From: Lycocorax pyrrhopterus obiensis
Taxonomy: Eukaryota; Chordata; Aves; Passeriformes; Paradisaeidae
NCBI GenBank assembly: GCA_014706295.1
Contig: JACSVZ010000001.1
Span: forward strand, 42,994,383 to 43,058,382
Direction of reading: 5' to 3'
DNA: 64,000 bases
How positions within the stretch are numbered: the stretch's first letter is position 1; each line of letters opens with the position of its first letter. This document shows positions 26,796 through 40,204 of this stretch, in pieces. The position numbers were made by a program, and so were the translations under genes. A model generated the notes under the pieces. That model saw only the letters and a list, made by a program, of their open reading frames with translations, was not told where the DNA came from and ran no database searches.

Positions 26796-28569
26796 TCTGA
26801 ATATGTTGATAATGTCCCATTTTACAGTTCATGGAGAAGAATCTTCAGTTGATAATTAATTTTATCTCCCTTGGAATGAAATTTGTTCTTGAAATTACTG
26901 TATCTTTCTGTTGAGAAAATAAAAATATGTTTGAGGACTACAGCTTCAATACTTTTGGAGTCCTAAATTAGGACAGATTAATTCTATCCATGAATGTAAA
27001 AATAGATATATCTGATCTGAAAGAAATATCCTCATGTTTTTCCACTTCACTGCTATTTTGCAGAACAAAAGGTATCTTGGTACTGAATAGAAATACCTTT
27101 TTTGAACTGTACTGCCTGGTTGCACAAAAGCACTTTATTTTAGAGAAAAAATAAAGGTATTTTTTAGCTATTTCAAAACTTTTATACAGTATGTACAATG
27201 CTTTAATTAATTCTCATGTTTATAAGTCAAGAACATTCTTTTCACTTGGTCCAAAAGCTTATAGCAGGTCACAAGGCAGCTCGAATAAAGATTGTCCTCC
27301 AAATCACACATATCATATAATGCAGATAATTTCGTAGTTATCTATTTCAACAAAACTAAAAAATAGAAACCCTTTAAAGAATGTCCTTTTAGAGAAACAC
27401 TGGGTTTAGATTTCATTATCTTTCTGTGAGAATAAGAAGTATTTTGTAACTCATTACTTGAGTCCATCTGTCAGGCAATATTGAAAGGCAGCTCAGATTG
27501 TGGGGACACTTCATTGTATTAAGATGCAAGTCATCCAAGGACGTATGGTTTATACCTCAAATTTGGACTGGAACCCCCTCAAACTTGTCAGTAATTCTTG
27601 ATAGAAAACGATTTTTAGAACATTATCAACAGGACTGGTGTTTTATTTGTAGTTTAGAGAGTTTATCTGAAATTATCAGAGCACTAACAAGGTGATTTAA
27701 ATAAATGCATTTTATTTGCAAAGCAATAGACCTGTAAGAAACGCACACTTGGCAACCGTGCTTTCAGGAACAGCAGTGATCAGGAGATGCAATTAAATCA
27801 TTTTAACAAAACCACAGTAACCTGCCCACAGCCTAAGGTAAGGCAGCATGTATGTCAGAATGCAAAATGGAAATTCAGTCCTGTCTGGCATTTTTGGGGC
27901 ATTGCCACAGGAATAACCAAATGTCTATGACAATCCCTTGAGTAGTTTATTTCCAGTGGTGTAGAGCACTCAGCAAATTGGACTCCCAAAACTGAATAAC
28001 ATAAACAGAAAATATCCATCAGTAGCCAGTATCACCTTTTTTACCTTGTTCTAGGCCTGTGCAGATACTGAAATTCTCCAGTGGGAGAAACAAGAGGTAA
28101 AAATATAAAGAGGATATTTTTCTCTCTTGAAGGCAAATCCGAGCAAAATTGCTCCCATTAAAAACACGTCCAGAGTTCACAGGCATTATAAGAAGCCGTG
28201 GCATGTATTTCACCTTGACACCTTATATTGTGAAACTGATTTGTTTTTAGTCTACTACATGTGGCTACAGTGCTGCCTTTAAACCAATAAAAGAAAAATA
28301 CTTATTTGGGGGAAAAAGCTTCACCAAAATTTTGAGTGGTCAGCTGGGTGTTGCATATTTTCTTTACTAAGATATTGCCAGTGTACATACACTATAAGTA
28401 ATACATTGTGTTGTAACATTAGTATTTAGATAAACTTAATTTTCTGTTTGATCAACTTTCATGATGTTGTTTCATAGAAAATTTGTGTTGTATTTTTAGG
28501 CTTTCTGCATATTTAATAAACTTATGCCTGATTTAAACACTTGGAATCTGGTTTAGTTATTATTAATAC

Positions 28570-28618
28570 TATATGTATATATATATATGCATGTATATAT
28601 GTGTGTGTATATATATAA
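28570..28618. repeat. compound (TA)n/(TG)n microsatellite
   Basis: TATGTATATATATATATGCA followed by TGTATATATGTGTGTGTATATATATA. Simple repeat, interrupted. Confidence 0.85.
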
Positions 28619-29836
28619 AACGATAAAATTTAATTTGTCTTGTTTATCACTTTGAGTTTTTTTCCTTTGACTCACCAGTTCTTAGAAACCAGTAAATAAG
28701 CTAACTACTTCTCAAATACACTTAAAAATAATATGGTGTCTGATAAAAGCCAGCTGTTTCCATCTATCACCACATATACTATATGTGCCATGAGTGCACA
28801 CTTCTAACCTGATTTTACAAATGGTATTTGTACTTGTATTATGATGAGTGTTATTACCAAGCAAATTATGAAATGAGTTTGTTAAGTTGTGATTAACAGA
28901 TTTCTATCCTCTTGGATAAAGATTTATGAGTAGATTTAACAAACCCTGTACTTTTTTAGAAAATTATATTTGTGTTGACTACAAAAGAAACCCAGAACCA
29001 AAGCCAACCAAACAAAAACAACCCCCAACTTAATTTACTGCAAATATTTTAAAATCTGTGCTTTCAGCTCTAAAGTTTGCATGTTCAAAGACTTATTTTT
29101 CAGTTATCTAAATAGCATCAAGCAATACACAGCATCTGCCCTGGTGTACCTGCAGCCTTAATTTTTTATGTAGAAGATGTTCATTCACCAGCTCTGTTAA
29201 GCTATTTATGTTAAGGAGCTTTATAGATCTGTTACATTTGGGAGCCACATAACTCTAAGGCAATTCAGCCTTATGTTAAAGTATTTTATCTCTTTGCACT
29301 ATCTGTCATAAGGTAGAACTCCATAAAGGAAGGTGACTGTGCAATTCCCAGGGATTTCAAGGGCACTTAGAGTCCTAAATAACTTAAGGCATTTGTGTCT
29401 TACTTGGTAAAGCATTTTGGGATGTACTTTAGCACTCTGCTGAATCAACACCTAAAGTCTGACTTTTCCCCATTCGCTTGTTTGCCACTTAATTGCCAAA
29501 GGAAAGAATGAGTAAGGTAATTCCAATGTTAAGCAAGCTTTTTGTCAAATAAGGACGGGACAGGAGACTGCCTCCCGTAATAGGTGGTCACTCAAGTGCC
29601 AAAATTTAGGTAGGATGAAGTTTCCTTAATGTCAAGCAGTAGGGATCTGCTGAGTTTGTACTTTTAAGTAACCCCTTCATCAACAGAAATAGTCAATTTT
29701 GGTTTGAAAAAAGCAAGTAAATGACCCTGTACTTTTTTTACTTTTTCATATGAAACTAAGCTGTCATTGTAAATAAGGAAGCAAAGAAGCAGCAAAAAAC
29801 ATTTAGAAATGTTGAGTTCCATAATGAAAAATTTGA

Positions 29837-29863
29837 GTTAGCTAGTTAGTTAGTTAGTTAGTT
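29837..29863. repeat. (TTAG)n tetranucleotide repeat
   Basis: About six GTTA units, the first interrupted by GC. The sequence is not telomeric (which would be TTAGGG). Confidence 0.85.
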
Positions 29864-31640
29864 ATTTTAGTTATTTCTTCCCAGAATAATTTATCTTCAA
29901 GCAGGTTAATATTAGTAGAGATTTGCTTTGAATACTTTTGTGCTAAGTGATATTTTATTCAACACATTCATTTATCCTCCCCAATTTCATCAGCCTACAG
30001 AGTAATAAATACCAGATTACTTTTCCTCTGCATGGCATACATGTAATTATTTTTAATTCACAGCTTGCTAACAATATAGGTTTTGAATGCAGCCTCCAAA
30101 GAGCAACTTTGGCAGTTTATCTAGGAGAATCAGTTTACGTAGCTCATGACAGTAATCTTAGTTATTTAAAATTAGCCTTTCATTAAGAAGTTTAATTCCT
30201 GTAAACAGCATGTATTAAGAATATTTTAGCATAATCTATGTTAATTTAAATGGTGGCAAGGCAAGGACTGCAGACATACTGGAATGCTATAAAATAAATA
30301 TTAAGGTTTACTGTCTTCTGAGAATAAGAAATCAGAGAAGCTTTTATAAAAGATTAAAATGGTCATTATTTGGTTCAAAACCTAACATTACACTCAGCAA
30401 ATGTTTTATCTTCCAGTATCTGAACTGTGATGAAGTCATTGTGGTACTCTTAACATCAATATTTACTATGCTACAGTTCTAATGAAATATATAAAATTTA
30501 ATTGAAAGGGGTAACTTTTCTATATGTTTATCAAGATCATAGGCTTATAAATGATCTTACAGATTGCTGAATACAGTTCATTTGTATTACAGGTACATCC
30601 ATCAAAAATCTGTCAGGGATCACATGGCAATGATTTAGATTTCCGGTTGCTGCTGCTTCTACTGCAAAGATATACTGGAATTTTGCTTACACACCACTGA
30701 AAAACCATCTCCTAAAATTCCAAACTAAATTTATTCATGATCAGTGACAAATGCTTGTTCTCATTCAACACCACCCTTTACCTTAACATCTTCCTCTGTC
30801 CCCAGTGTTTATTCCCCTGATGTCTTTATAATGTAACTATATTTCCTCTCAATTTGGTAGGATTAGTAAATTAAATTCATTTACTCTCCTCTTATAAAAT
30901 AAAATTGTCTTCCTCCTCCTAATTTTGTTAAAAGCTGTTTCTGCATCTCTTCCTTTTAAAAGCAACTTTTTTAAAATAAGAATGAGCAGAAGACCACATG
31001 GGATGCTAGATGATATGAATACAATGCCTTGTATTACGGTCTTTAATAGAAATACAAGATTTTAATACAATTCTTTCCTCTAATAACTTTCAGATTGCAC
31101 TTTTTTGTTTATCAGATGCATCAGATTAATCTTCATACCAAACCTTTGTCTGGTTTTTTCATTTCCAGCTGAAAATTTCTCAGTTTATAGAAAAGCATCT
31201 TCCTTGTAGATATGTTTCAGTCATGTGTTCAACATCATTAAGTTTCATGATATTGTCACTTCTCCAGTTCTCAAGGAAAGTAATATTCCTGTTGTCTTAT
31301 ATATAAATGGTGCTTCCAATGTAGGCAGAAATTTCCACAGAGTTTCGCTGTGTATTGTATTTAAATTCTTACTGAAAAGATTGTGTAAGCTTAGTCTCAA
31401 GGGTAATCTTAAGAACCCCCACTGTTAAGCCCACTGTTAACATTTCAGCTCTGTATTTCTTCTGATGGACCAGTTGCTATCACTATTATTTTCAGCTTTT
31501 TACTAATTTAATATTTTAATTAATCCCCATTTTTCCACCTCCATATATGAAATCCCATGTGGCACCAATATATCATATTGCTGAAATACGGATGATAAAG
31601 GTTGCTGCATTTTCTTGTTTTAGAGGCTCAGTTGAGGTAG

Positions 31641-31686
31641 ATATATATATATATATAAAATACATATATATATAAGACACATAGTG

Positions 31687-31735
<49 letters not shown>
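31641..31735. repeat. compound AT microsatellite with (TA)21
   Basis: (AT)n at 31641-31657, a degenerate bridge containing TACATATATATATA and GGTGTGTGTA, then an uninterrupted TA run from 31694 to 31735 (42 bp). Long TA runs can extrude cruciforms, are length-polymorphic and are prone to assembly error. Confidence 0.95.
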
Positions 31736-31739
<4 letters not shown>

Positions 31740-32957
31740 GATTATTCTGGCATTATTTATTTATATTTGTAAATCAGTGCAGAATTTTACTCTTTTCTTC
31801 CTAATGTAATCTAAATCTTACGGCAGATAGCCTAGTGAGATTGCCTGGAGTGTTTTCCTGACTTTTTAAGCATTTTCTACTCTTCAGACACATGATAATA
31901 CTCCAGATTTTAAAATAATTCTATCCAAACTCCTTTTGGTTTCAAATGTCACTTGTGTCAGAATAGTCAGTAAGATATAATTCACTTTTCTGGAGAAAAC
32001 TGAATTCAGAGCATTGCACTTCTTTAGTTCTATTTCTGTGCTAGCGCTGGTAATTTTCATTTCTATACATTTATTCCTCTTAACTTTATTGCCTTTGTTT
32101 CCATATCTAACATCAGCTCCTTGGTGAGAACTGGGACATATTTCAGATAGGAATACATGGGCACTGATTTCCAGATTGCTCAGCATATATCAGGTGAAGT
32201 CACCCAAGTCATAAGAGAAAAGAAATTGCATAAGTGAGAAGTGGCGAATCCTGAAGCACGTAGGGCACCAACCCGAGGGAGACCATGACAGAAGGAAGAA
32301 AGCAGTAGGAAAGAATGAGTGAAGGAATACACATATAGGAAAGATGAAAATGTTTTGGCTGATATGAAAACCAACACAGACATTTTTTTGGCTTGAACAA
32401 GGAGGAGAGACTTTCAGACATTAAGACTAATCTTGCAAAGACCTGTTTCTAGGTTTGACCTTGGGTACAGCAAATAGCCTTATAGTATTGAGTACTCACT
32501 TTAGATGAGGCACTTTAAAAGCAAGGACCTGAAATAGCATCAAACAAATTACTCTGAAAAAAAAAGACCATGTCCCTGTTGTTACCATCTATCAAAAATA
32601 ACACATGTAAATTACTTTCAGATTTTACTTTCTTTAATTGTGAACAATGTTTGACATGTTGCATCCCCTGAACAATAGCTTGAGAAATTATTTGTGTTTT
32701 AAATATTTACCCTGAAGTGTTTTTATTTCAGAAATTGAATGGTTATCATACACTGCAGGTGTTTTGTTAGCTTGCTTGTTTTTTCTTTGCCTGGTAATAA
32801 TGTCGTGCTTCAAGCATTAGCAAGGATATTTTGTGCAGTATGTGCTTCCTTGTAGTTTACCAGTTATATGACTTTTGGTCTAATCATCAAATAACAGCCG
32901 TTCAGCTGTTTGTAGATTTGCAGAGACGATGTTTATACCTGGGCTAGTTCCCTACAG

Positions 32958-32976
32958 AGAATGCAAATTGCATTCT
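32958..32976. promoter_or_regulatory. 19-bp perfect palindrome containing a POU octamer
   Basis: AGAATGCAA-A-TTGCATTCT has perfect 9-bp arms around one central A. It contains ATGCAAAT (32961-32968), the octamer bound by POU-domain factors, and the mirrored half on the other strand. About 60 bp upstream lies ACAGC-N6-GCTGT, whose right arm overlaps a CAGCTG E-box (near 32896-32911). The sequence is exact; a regulatory role is only a hypothesis. Confidence 0.3.
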
Positions 32977-33604
32977 TGAGCTACATTTTTCAGACATGCA
33001 GCAGGTACCTTGTTCAGGATAAAACAGATGGTTTTTTAATATAATTTCCTATTGCCTATACAGCCAACAGGAGCAATTTGGTCCCGTTTTTTCACCATCC
33101 CTGTTTAAGAATATATGTGCAAGGTTTTCATGTGAACTAGTTGTCTAATCTTTTGTTAGGGTAATTGGACATTTATGCAAGAATACGGCCTCAGTGGTGT
33201 TGAGATGAAAAAAATCTAAGTGTTCTCTTTAGAATGAACCAAATAACTTCAACTTTTGCTCATACTTAAGTCTGCATTGCATAGGTATTTATAATCTGGA
33301 GAAGATACTAGCCCTAAATGGCTGTTGGTCATGTGTATCCAATAAGGTGCCTTCGTGCAAAATTGAGTAATTTTTTTGTTTAGTATAACAATATTGTTCA
33401 GTCATTTTCATGTCAACTTGTTGCAGAAATAACAAGATGGAAGAAAAAAATGAAACATTATCAGCAGGTTAAAATGTGTGGAGTCCACGACAAACCCTTA
33501 GAGTCAGTGTCAAACCTGAATTACAAGGTTTGGTATTTATTTTTATGTCCTGAATAAACAAATATGAACCATATACCTGCTTTGACTGAACTAAAACCTA
33601 CATA

Positions 33605-33671
33605 ATCATGGAATCAGAGAATGGTTGATGTTGGAAGGGACCTCTGGAGGTCTTCTGGTCCAGCTGCACTT
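33605..33671 (-). mobile_element. CR1: short CR1 LINE 3'-end fragment
   Basis: ATCATGGAATCAGAGAATGG is a degenerate CR1 tail in reverse. It is followed by TTGGAAGGGACCTCTGGAGG and TCTTCTGGTCCAGCTGCACT, the standard last part of the CR1 3' UTR. The match stops at about 33671, so only about 67 bp survive or were ever inserted. Confidence 0.85.
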
Positions 33672-36600
33672 CATGAACAAATAATGGAGAAGGAAGAAAT
33701 TTTATTAAATTAAATAAACTCTTTTTCTTAAAAGACATGAAAAATGGGGCCTCCTACTTGAAGCATTATCTCTTGCCCAGCTTCTCTCTCAGCACTGAAG
33801 CAGGACACCATTTTAGCAAAAGTTAAAATCAGGTGTTAATTTTTGTGGCAGTAGGAAAACGTGCTCTGGCAGCAGAAACCTGGGAAGGTGGTGGGATTCT
33901 GAGTCACAGAGCTGGTCTCCAACTGCTCAGACATCTACAGTAGGCAATCTTAATCTTTATTATAGTACTTTTCCTTCTACACTGCCTGTGGCCAGGCTCT
34001 GGGCACTGAGCACAAATATCACACATGACAATCCAGGCTCAGATTCTGGAATTACTTTCTATTGTTTAGGTTTTCTTTGGTTTAAAACAAATATGCTAAG
34101 TTATTTCAATATTATTTTTAGAGCATAATCTCCTCATGCATTTGGCTCCCATGTTATCAGTAATAAAAAGTAATTCAACAGCAGTTGAATTTTATGTCTG
34201 ATTGTCAGAGGGATTTACTCATTTGAGATTTATTAATTTGGAATGATTTTTTTAAGAGCTGTCTTCCCACCTAGCATTCTTATTTCTACTCTCCTCAGAA
34301 CAGATTTCCCATCTAAATTCCTATTTTAATACATTTTAGCCTGATGTAATCCAGTAGTTCTAAATCTTTGATTTTGTCTGGGATCAAGAAAAAGATACTC
34401 TCAAGTGCTGGGTACTTGGAAGTGGATCAGACTATCTCAGCATAAAGTTAGATGCATGGTTTTTAAAGACAAATATAAGGTCAAGATACGAAGTACAAGT
34501 AAATAGTACTGAAACCTTGTAGAAATAACAGCCAAAGCAACATCAGAAGAGTATAACTGAAGACTGACTTGAAGATGTTTTGTGGTCTGAGGTGTGGGGG
34601 TAGTGGTAGCTTTGCTCTGTTTTCCAGAACAGGGAGCATTCCACTAGGAAAAAGTCATAACAGTCAAACATAAATTCCCATCAAAGGCCATGGAATTTTA
34701 ACCTATACAGGGATTAAATAAGGATTGCATCCGTCCCTATTTGGATCAGAAATCTTGAGTTGTAAATTAATGTGAAAATAGATAGATGTTACACTATATG
34801 ATACATTAGAGAAACTGAGGGTCTTGGAAGATAAGATTAATAAAATATGTATTTAAAATGTAAAGTATATTATCCTTTTAAAGAAATAATTTCTTTTCTA
34901 TTATTTGGATCTAAGTATATTATTACGAGATGAGAGTACTTTTGAAATAATCATGGAACATAATATGTTTGCACTGAAAATAATTTCATTGTTATAGAAA
35001 AATAAAATAACTACAAATCTTCTAGGATCACAACATACCATTTTATCGGTTCCTTGGGAATTGAGGAAAAAGGAGAAAACAGTGAAATATATGCTTTGAT
35101 ACTTTCTGCTGTCAGAAGAGACCTTCTACAATATAAGTAAAATAAACTTCGGATAAGTCTGAGGACTTCCAACAAAAATGGTCCCTTTACACCCCTAGCA
35201 TAAAGACAACTCCTGAATGTTCCTGTTTGGTGGTGTTTTAGGCCATAGCATACTTCCAGAATATATACATTGGGTTTTTTTCCAGAAGTAGTAAGTTGTG
35301 AAAAGAACAAGTATGAAGAACAGCTAAGTGTGCACAGTACCTAAATGACAGGCAGACAACTCTAAAACCTTTCAGACATTTGCAGAACATTTTGTTTGGA
35401 AAAAAAAATAATACTTTACCAGCCTGTATAAAAATGTAAATAATCTAGAGATGAGGAAGCTTGTAACAGCTAAAGTTCTGCAAGTCTCACATGGGCTATC
35501 AGGATGTTTCCCTATCAAGGAAAGCTATTGCTCCCCTCTGCTTTGCGTTTGGCTAATAGAAGTTTTTCCCTGATAGGAAAAGAAAATTGTCTTCAATTTA
35601 TTTTAGTAAATACAATTCCCTTGACCTCTAGTGTTTCAGGAGGGAGCAATTGTATCGATTTCAGAAACTGAATTAATGACAACAATTTATATGCATAAGT
35701 ATCCTTTAGTGCATTTCAGCACAACATTGCCATTTTTGTTCGATGTGTTTGCAGTGTTCCCTGTCCTTTGCGTTAAGCTTCAGCACAGAACATGAGCAGC
35801 AAGGAATTGGCTGAAAAAATATTTCATGTTGCTTGGATAATACTTGCTGTTAAGTAGTTGATTTATTTAGGAGCTCATTCTCAGGATGTTGATTAGAAAA
35901 CGTAAACATGCATTGCTTCATCTAGAAATATATACCAAGTATGTATTTATATACAGATATAGATATTCTATGGATGTATATGTTCTATATATATTTATAT
36001 ATATATAATATATATAATATTTCCATATTTCTTTATGTAAACCAAATACATATATACACATATATAAAGTTTATATATATACACACATCAATATATATCA
36101 AGTTAATATCTTTCTGATTTACAAGGATGTTTCTATGATAAAAGATAGGCGGATGACAGGGATTGACAATGTGTGTTTCTTTCCACAGTAGAATGTATCT
36201 ATATATTAATATGACTAAAATATGAAGAAAATATTGACATAGCCCGAGGGTATCATGGAGAAAAACACAAGATTTCACATTCTTTAGATCATTCCATGTT
36301 TAAAGCTGAAATAAAAAATTATTTCATTTTAGCTGACAAAACCGTTGCTGTAATATTCAAATAATTCAGATTTGGGATTCCTTCTTCATGTTTTTCTCTG
36401 ACTGGAACAATCATAACCATTTTCTGTAATGAACAGTTAGAAGTCAGCATAAATTACAATTTATGGTAATGTAAATGTTCACATATTTTGTGAACGAGAC
36501 AGGATCCTCCTCAGAATTTCAGTCTTTCTCATTCTCTCCTTTTGCTGGTTCATTGTGTACAAACTTGGATGTTCTAATGCTCTTCACCTGGTTTTATAAA

Positions 36601-38831
36601 CCTAATCATCTCATATGTTTGTAAGTCTATGACCATCAAAATCCCATCTGTATTCCTACTCTTTCCAAAACCTAAGGCCTTCTTATCAGTGCTTGTCTAT
36701 TTTCTAAAAAGTTTGCATTATAATAGAGGAGGTTTTGCTTCCCACAGAGATTCCTAGCATCCTTTCTGAGCTCCTTAATCTGTGCCTTTTGACTTAGAAG
36801 TGTTGCTCAGGTATTCAGATCCCTGTAGAAGAGGTTATTTGCAACAGTGATTACTTTTCAAAAGAGATTTAATATTGGTCCCTAAAATAATTTTACAACT
36901 TAGACCTTTTTGGATGGAAAGGAGTCAAAAAATCTCACAGCATTTGGCCGCTACCCAGAGAAAAATCATTAAAAATTCAACATAGAGCTAAGATCAAACT
37001 CTATACAATGCTCATGAACAGATAGTCCTTCATACAATAGGCAGCTTTGGAAGAAGCATGAATACTTTGAAATGCTGTCAGACCACTTACATATTTCAGC
37101 CTGGCACTGAATTCCACAGAATAAGGATTATATTTCATTAGGTATCATATCCAGATTAATTCTTCCAAGTTCTAGATTTATGACTAAGGTGACTGTTTGA
37201 GGAGATAAGTTACCTGAATTATTGTTACTGAGAGACAGGCACTCTTTATTAAAATAAACACCTTCCCAAAGGATTCAGAAGTACAAGGAATGTACAGATA
37301 TGTGTAGATTGTTTCCAAATAGTGCCTCAAGATTAAATGAGTCAATACTCTAGGGATCATCATGCACAAACACTCTGGGTTTAAAGCATAATTTTTAACA
37401 TAGCCGCCAAAAATTACTTTCGTGCTAAAGGCAGTCAATTTAAAGTAATGTGCAAATGTCAGTTATGATACTGTGAAGAAACCAAATGAAACAGATATTA
37501 GACTGGTGTATAAAAATACAAGATATTTCGGCTCTAAAATGCAGTATTTAAATAGATATTTAATCAGGGCAGTTAACCAGTAATGACACCAATTAATCAA
37601 GAAGTGGAAGCACATTCACCTTGTAACCCCTCCCCCACACCAAACCCATTACATTTTGAAGGAGATTGATGGTGTTTATTAAAAAAGTCAACAGTGTAAT
37701 TCAATTATTATAAGACAATGTCAAACAGCTTATAAATTCAGTGAGCGCCAGAACTATGGCCCTTTCTCAGACAAAATCTTGCACAGTTTGTAGACATTTT
37801 ACTGTATAAGGAGTACAGAATTGGGCACTACATGAAAAGTAGGAGCTACATATTAGGGTAGAAAGAGAAAGAAAAAACAATAATTTTTTCCCCCAAAGAC
37901 AATAGAAAAGTTCTGGTCTTAAATTGTCTTTTTCAAGTATTCTAAAAAACAGACCACACAAAACTTAAACTTCTATACTTGCCAAGACAGTTCTCGTCCT
38001 GAGACTCATCTTTACACAGATAACCAAAAGTGGTTTTACAACAAGGCAAAATCAACTTTTCTGGGCCAAATATGTTATGAGATGGAGAAACCTGGAATTT
38101 TAAAAAAACGAAGTTTACTAATGAGTCAGTTAAGAAAATAGATATACCTATAAAAAATACAGTAGCACCAAGTGCCTCTGACAGAAAATATGAAGCTATG
38201 TTAGTGGTAAGCAAAATTTTTAAATTTCAGTTTATTGCTCCAGTTGACTGATATTATTTAATAATCCTTTTTCTCATCTATACAAGTTAATTAAATCAGG
38301 ATTACATACTTATTTGCACATATCTTTCTTTGTTAGAAAAACACTGTGATGACTGCTTAGCTCCTTCCTCAGTGTTTAAATTTTTTTTTATACCCACTTA
38401 TAATCACAATGTTGTCCTGTGACACCAGCAAGAACAAGTAACACAAAAACTCATGCAGGATTCTGACAGATAGAAGTATGCAGGACCAGACAACAAAGAG
38501 GAAACACAGATAACATGAGCTTGACATACTGGTATGAGAAAAAGAAAATCTGAGGACAAAGGAAGGACTGAATTATTGTCTTCTCGCTTTAGAAACTTTC
38601 TGTAATGTTTTATATCTTGTAGCATTGTAGTCACAGAGATACCTGATTGGCAACACTTTTAGAAAGAGGAAGCAGGTAAGCAACCAATATTTACAGCAGA
38701 AGTGAAGATCTGCATGTTTCATGGGAGCATTATTGGCTTGAATCTAAACTCTATTTAGCACCCTGAAAAAATCCCAGTAATTTCATCACTGATCTGTACT
38801 GCTAAGCAATTAATGAGGAAGAAAGCCAAAG
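33672..38831. other. non-coding, AT-rich unique DNA
   Basis: No gene, RNA gene or transposon recognised. Contains the AT low-complexity tract at about 35.9-36.1 kb. Confidence 0.65.
35926..36100. repeat. AT-rich low-complexity tract, about 175 bp
   Basis: Dense TATATA, ATATATTTATATATATATAA and TATATATACACACA words separated by short unique bridges. Decayed compound TA/CA microsatellite. Confidence 0.85.
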
Positions 38832-39420
38832 GGCTGATTGTGACCTGGGGTGCATCACACATAGCATCACCAGCCAGTCAAGGGAGGTGACTGTCTCACT
38901 CTGCCCTGTACTGGTGTGGCTTCACCTCAAGTTCTGTGTGCAGTTCTGTGTGACAATGTAAGAAGGACAGCAAAGTGTGTCCAGAGGAGGGCAAACAAGA
39001 TGTGAAAGGTCTCTAGGGCAAAAGTTATGAGGATCAGCTGGTTTGTTCATCTTGGAGAAGAAATGTCTGAAGGATGACCTTATCACAGCCCACACCTTGC
39101 TCTAGGGGGGCAGCAGAGCAGGAGGTCCTGATCTCCTCTCTGCTGATCAGTGACAGGACACAAGCAAACAGAATGAAGCTACATCAGGGAAAGTTCAAAT
39201 TAGACATTAGGAAAAGGTTCTCCACTGAGAGGGGAATTGGTCTCTGGAACAGGCTTCTCAGGGAAGTGGTCATGGCACCAAATCTGTCAGAGCTCAAGGA
39301 ACACCTGGATGATGCTCTTAGTCATATGACTTAATTTTAGGTAGTCCTGCCAGGAGCAGAGAGTTGGACACAATGATCCTCATGGGTCCCTTCCACCTTA
39401 AGATGTACTATGATTCTATG
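38832..39420 (+). mobile_element. CR1: CR1 LINE, 5'-truncated, about 590 bp, complete 3' tail
   Basis: Plus-strand CR1 running from the region GACCTGGGGTGCATCAC to the tail TACTATGATTCTATG at 39420. Landmarks in order: GAGGTGACTGTCTCACTCTGC, AGGACAGCAAAG, GTGTCCAGAGGAGGGCAAAC, CATCTTGGAGAAG, GATCAGTGACAGGACACAAG, CATTAGGAAAAGGTTCTCCA, CTGGAACAGGCTTCTCAGGG and GATCCTCATGGGTCCCTTCC. A residual reading frame (about 39074-39334) still shows the ORF2 C-terminus, with LWNRLLREVV and LKEHLDDALSHM. Frameshifts upstream make it non-functional. Confidence 0.95.
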
Positions 39421-39520
39421 ACTTGACTTTGAACAATTTTGGATTCTAATTTTCCCTGGGAACAAAAGCTTTTTCCTATTCCACCTAGCTGAACAGGGGC
39501 TATCGCACACCACAAAACAA

Positions 39521-39570
39521 ATTGATAATTTGTTTTGATAATAATTGATAATAATTTTTCATTGATAATT
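39521..39570. repeat. cluster of four TTGATAAT words
   Basis: TTGATAAT occurs at 39522-39529, 39535-39542, 39545-39552 and 39562-39569 with irregular spacing. Probably slippage-derived local duplication. Confidence 0.7.
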
Positions 39571-40023
39571 AAGGATGCAGAAGGAGCCCTTTGAATACAG
39601 TCTGACATAGAGTAAACTCTAAAAACTGCCTCAGAAAAAAATTTAGGAGACACACTGAGCAGGTCGAATGGCTCTTTCAACCCTTAAAACAACTGGACTG
39701 CTGCTAATTTAAGATCATTTGAAGTCTAATAGCTCTTGGCAAGAAGTTTGACATAGTCTTCAGCAATTACACTAATTTAATTGTACTTATAGTATTAAAG
39801 TGTACTAGGCAATTTCCTGTAATAAGCTTGATTAAGATACTTCTCATACATCTACCGTCAGAGTTTTAAGTCTGCTTTAGGAGATGAATCATGCCCCGTA
39901 CAACCTGTTTCTTTCCATTGCCTGTAAAGAGTGTCCAGATGATTAGCTCATAGGTAAAAGACTACTATGTAGAGAGATAGAAGATTATACTTCATGTCTA
40001 CAATATGTGTTTGTACAAGAATG

Positions 40024-40056
40024 ATTCTCAGACTTTGAACTCATTCTCAGACTTTG
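40024..40056. repeat. tandem duplication, 19-bp period
   Basis: ATTCTCAGACTTTG occurs at 40024-40037 and 40043-40056, separated by AACTC. Small local duplication. Confidence 0.9.
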
Positions 40057-40204
40057 CCTTTTTTCTATGTAAGAAAAATCAGTGTTACATTGCAATATGA
40101 TTTCCCGAAATAAGAACTTCTCTATTTACAAAGACACCATTTCAAGTCCCAGAATCATAAGGTATAAAAGTAGTTTCAAGCCACAAAAAAAAGAACAAAG
40201 TGAG

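Larger units (their letters stand above)
22547..33604. other. non-coding, AT-rich unique DNA with AT microsatellites
   Basis: I see no gene or recognisable transposon in these 11 kb, except a doubtful CR1-like patch near 25.14-25.19 kb listed under rejected items. AT-rich simple repeats are listed separately at 26.7, 28.6, 29.8 and 31.7 kb. Confidence 0.6.
39421..40204. other. non-coding spacer between two CR1 copies
   Basis: Contains a degenerate TTGATAAT cluster and a 19-bp-period duplication, both listed separately. CAGAATCATAAGGTATAAAAG at about 40151 may be a heavily decayed 3' tail of the CR1 that starts recognisably at 40205. Confidence 0.6.

Noticed and set aside
29837..29863. TTAG repeat considered as interstitial telomeric sequence
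   Set aside because: The unit is four bases (TTAG), not TTAGGG.
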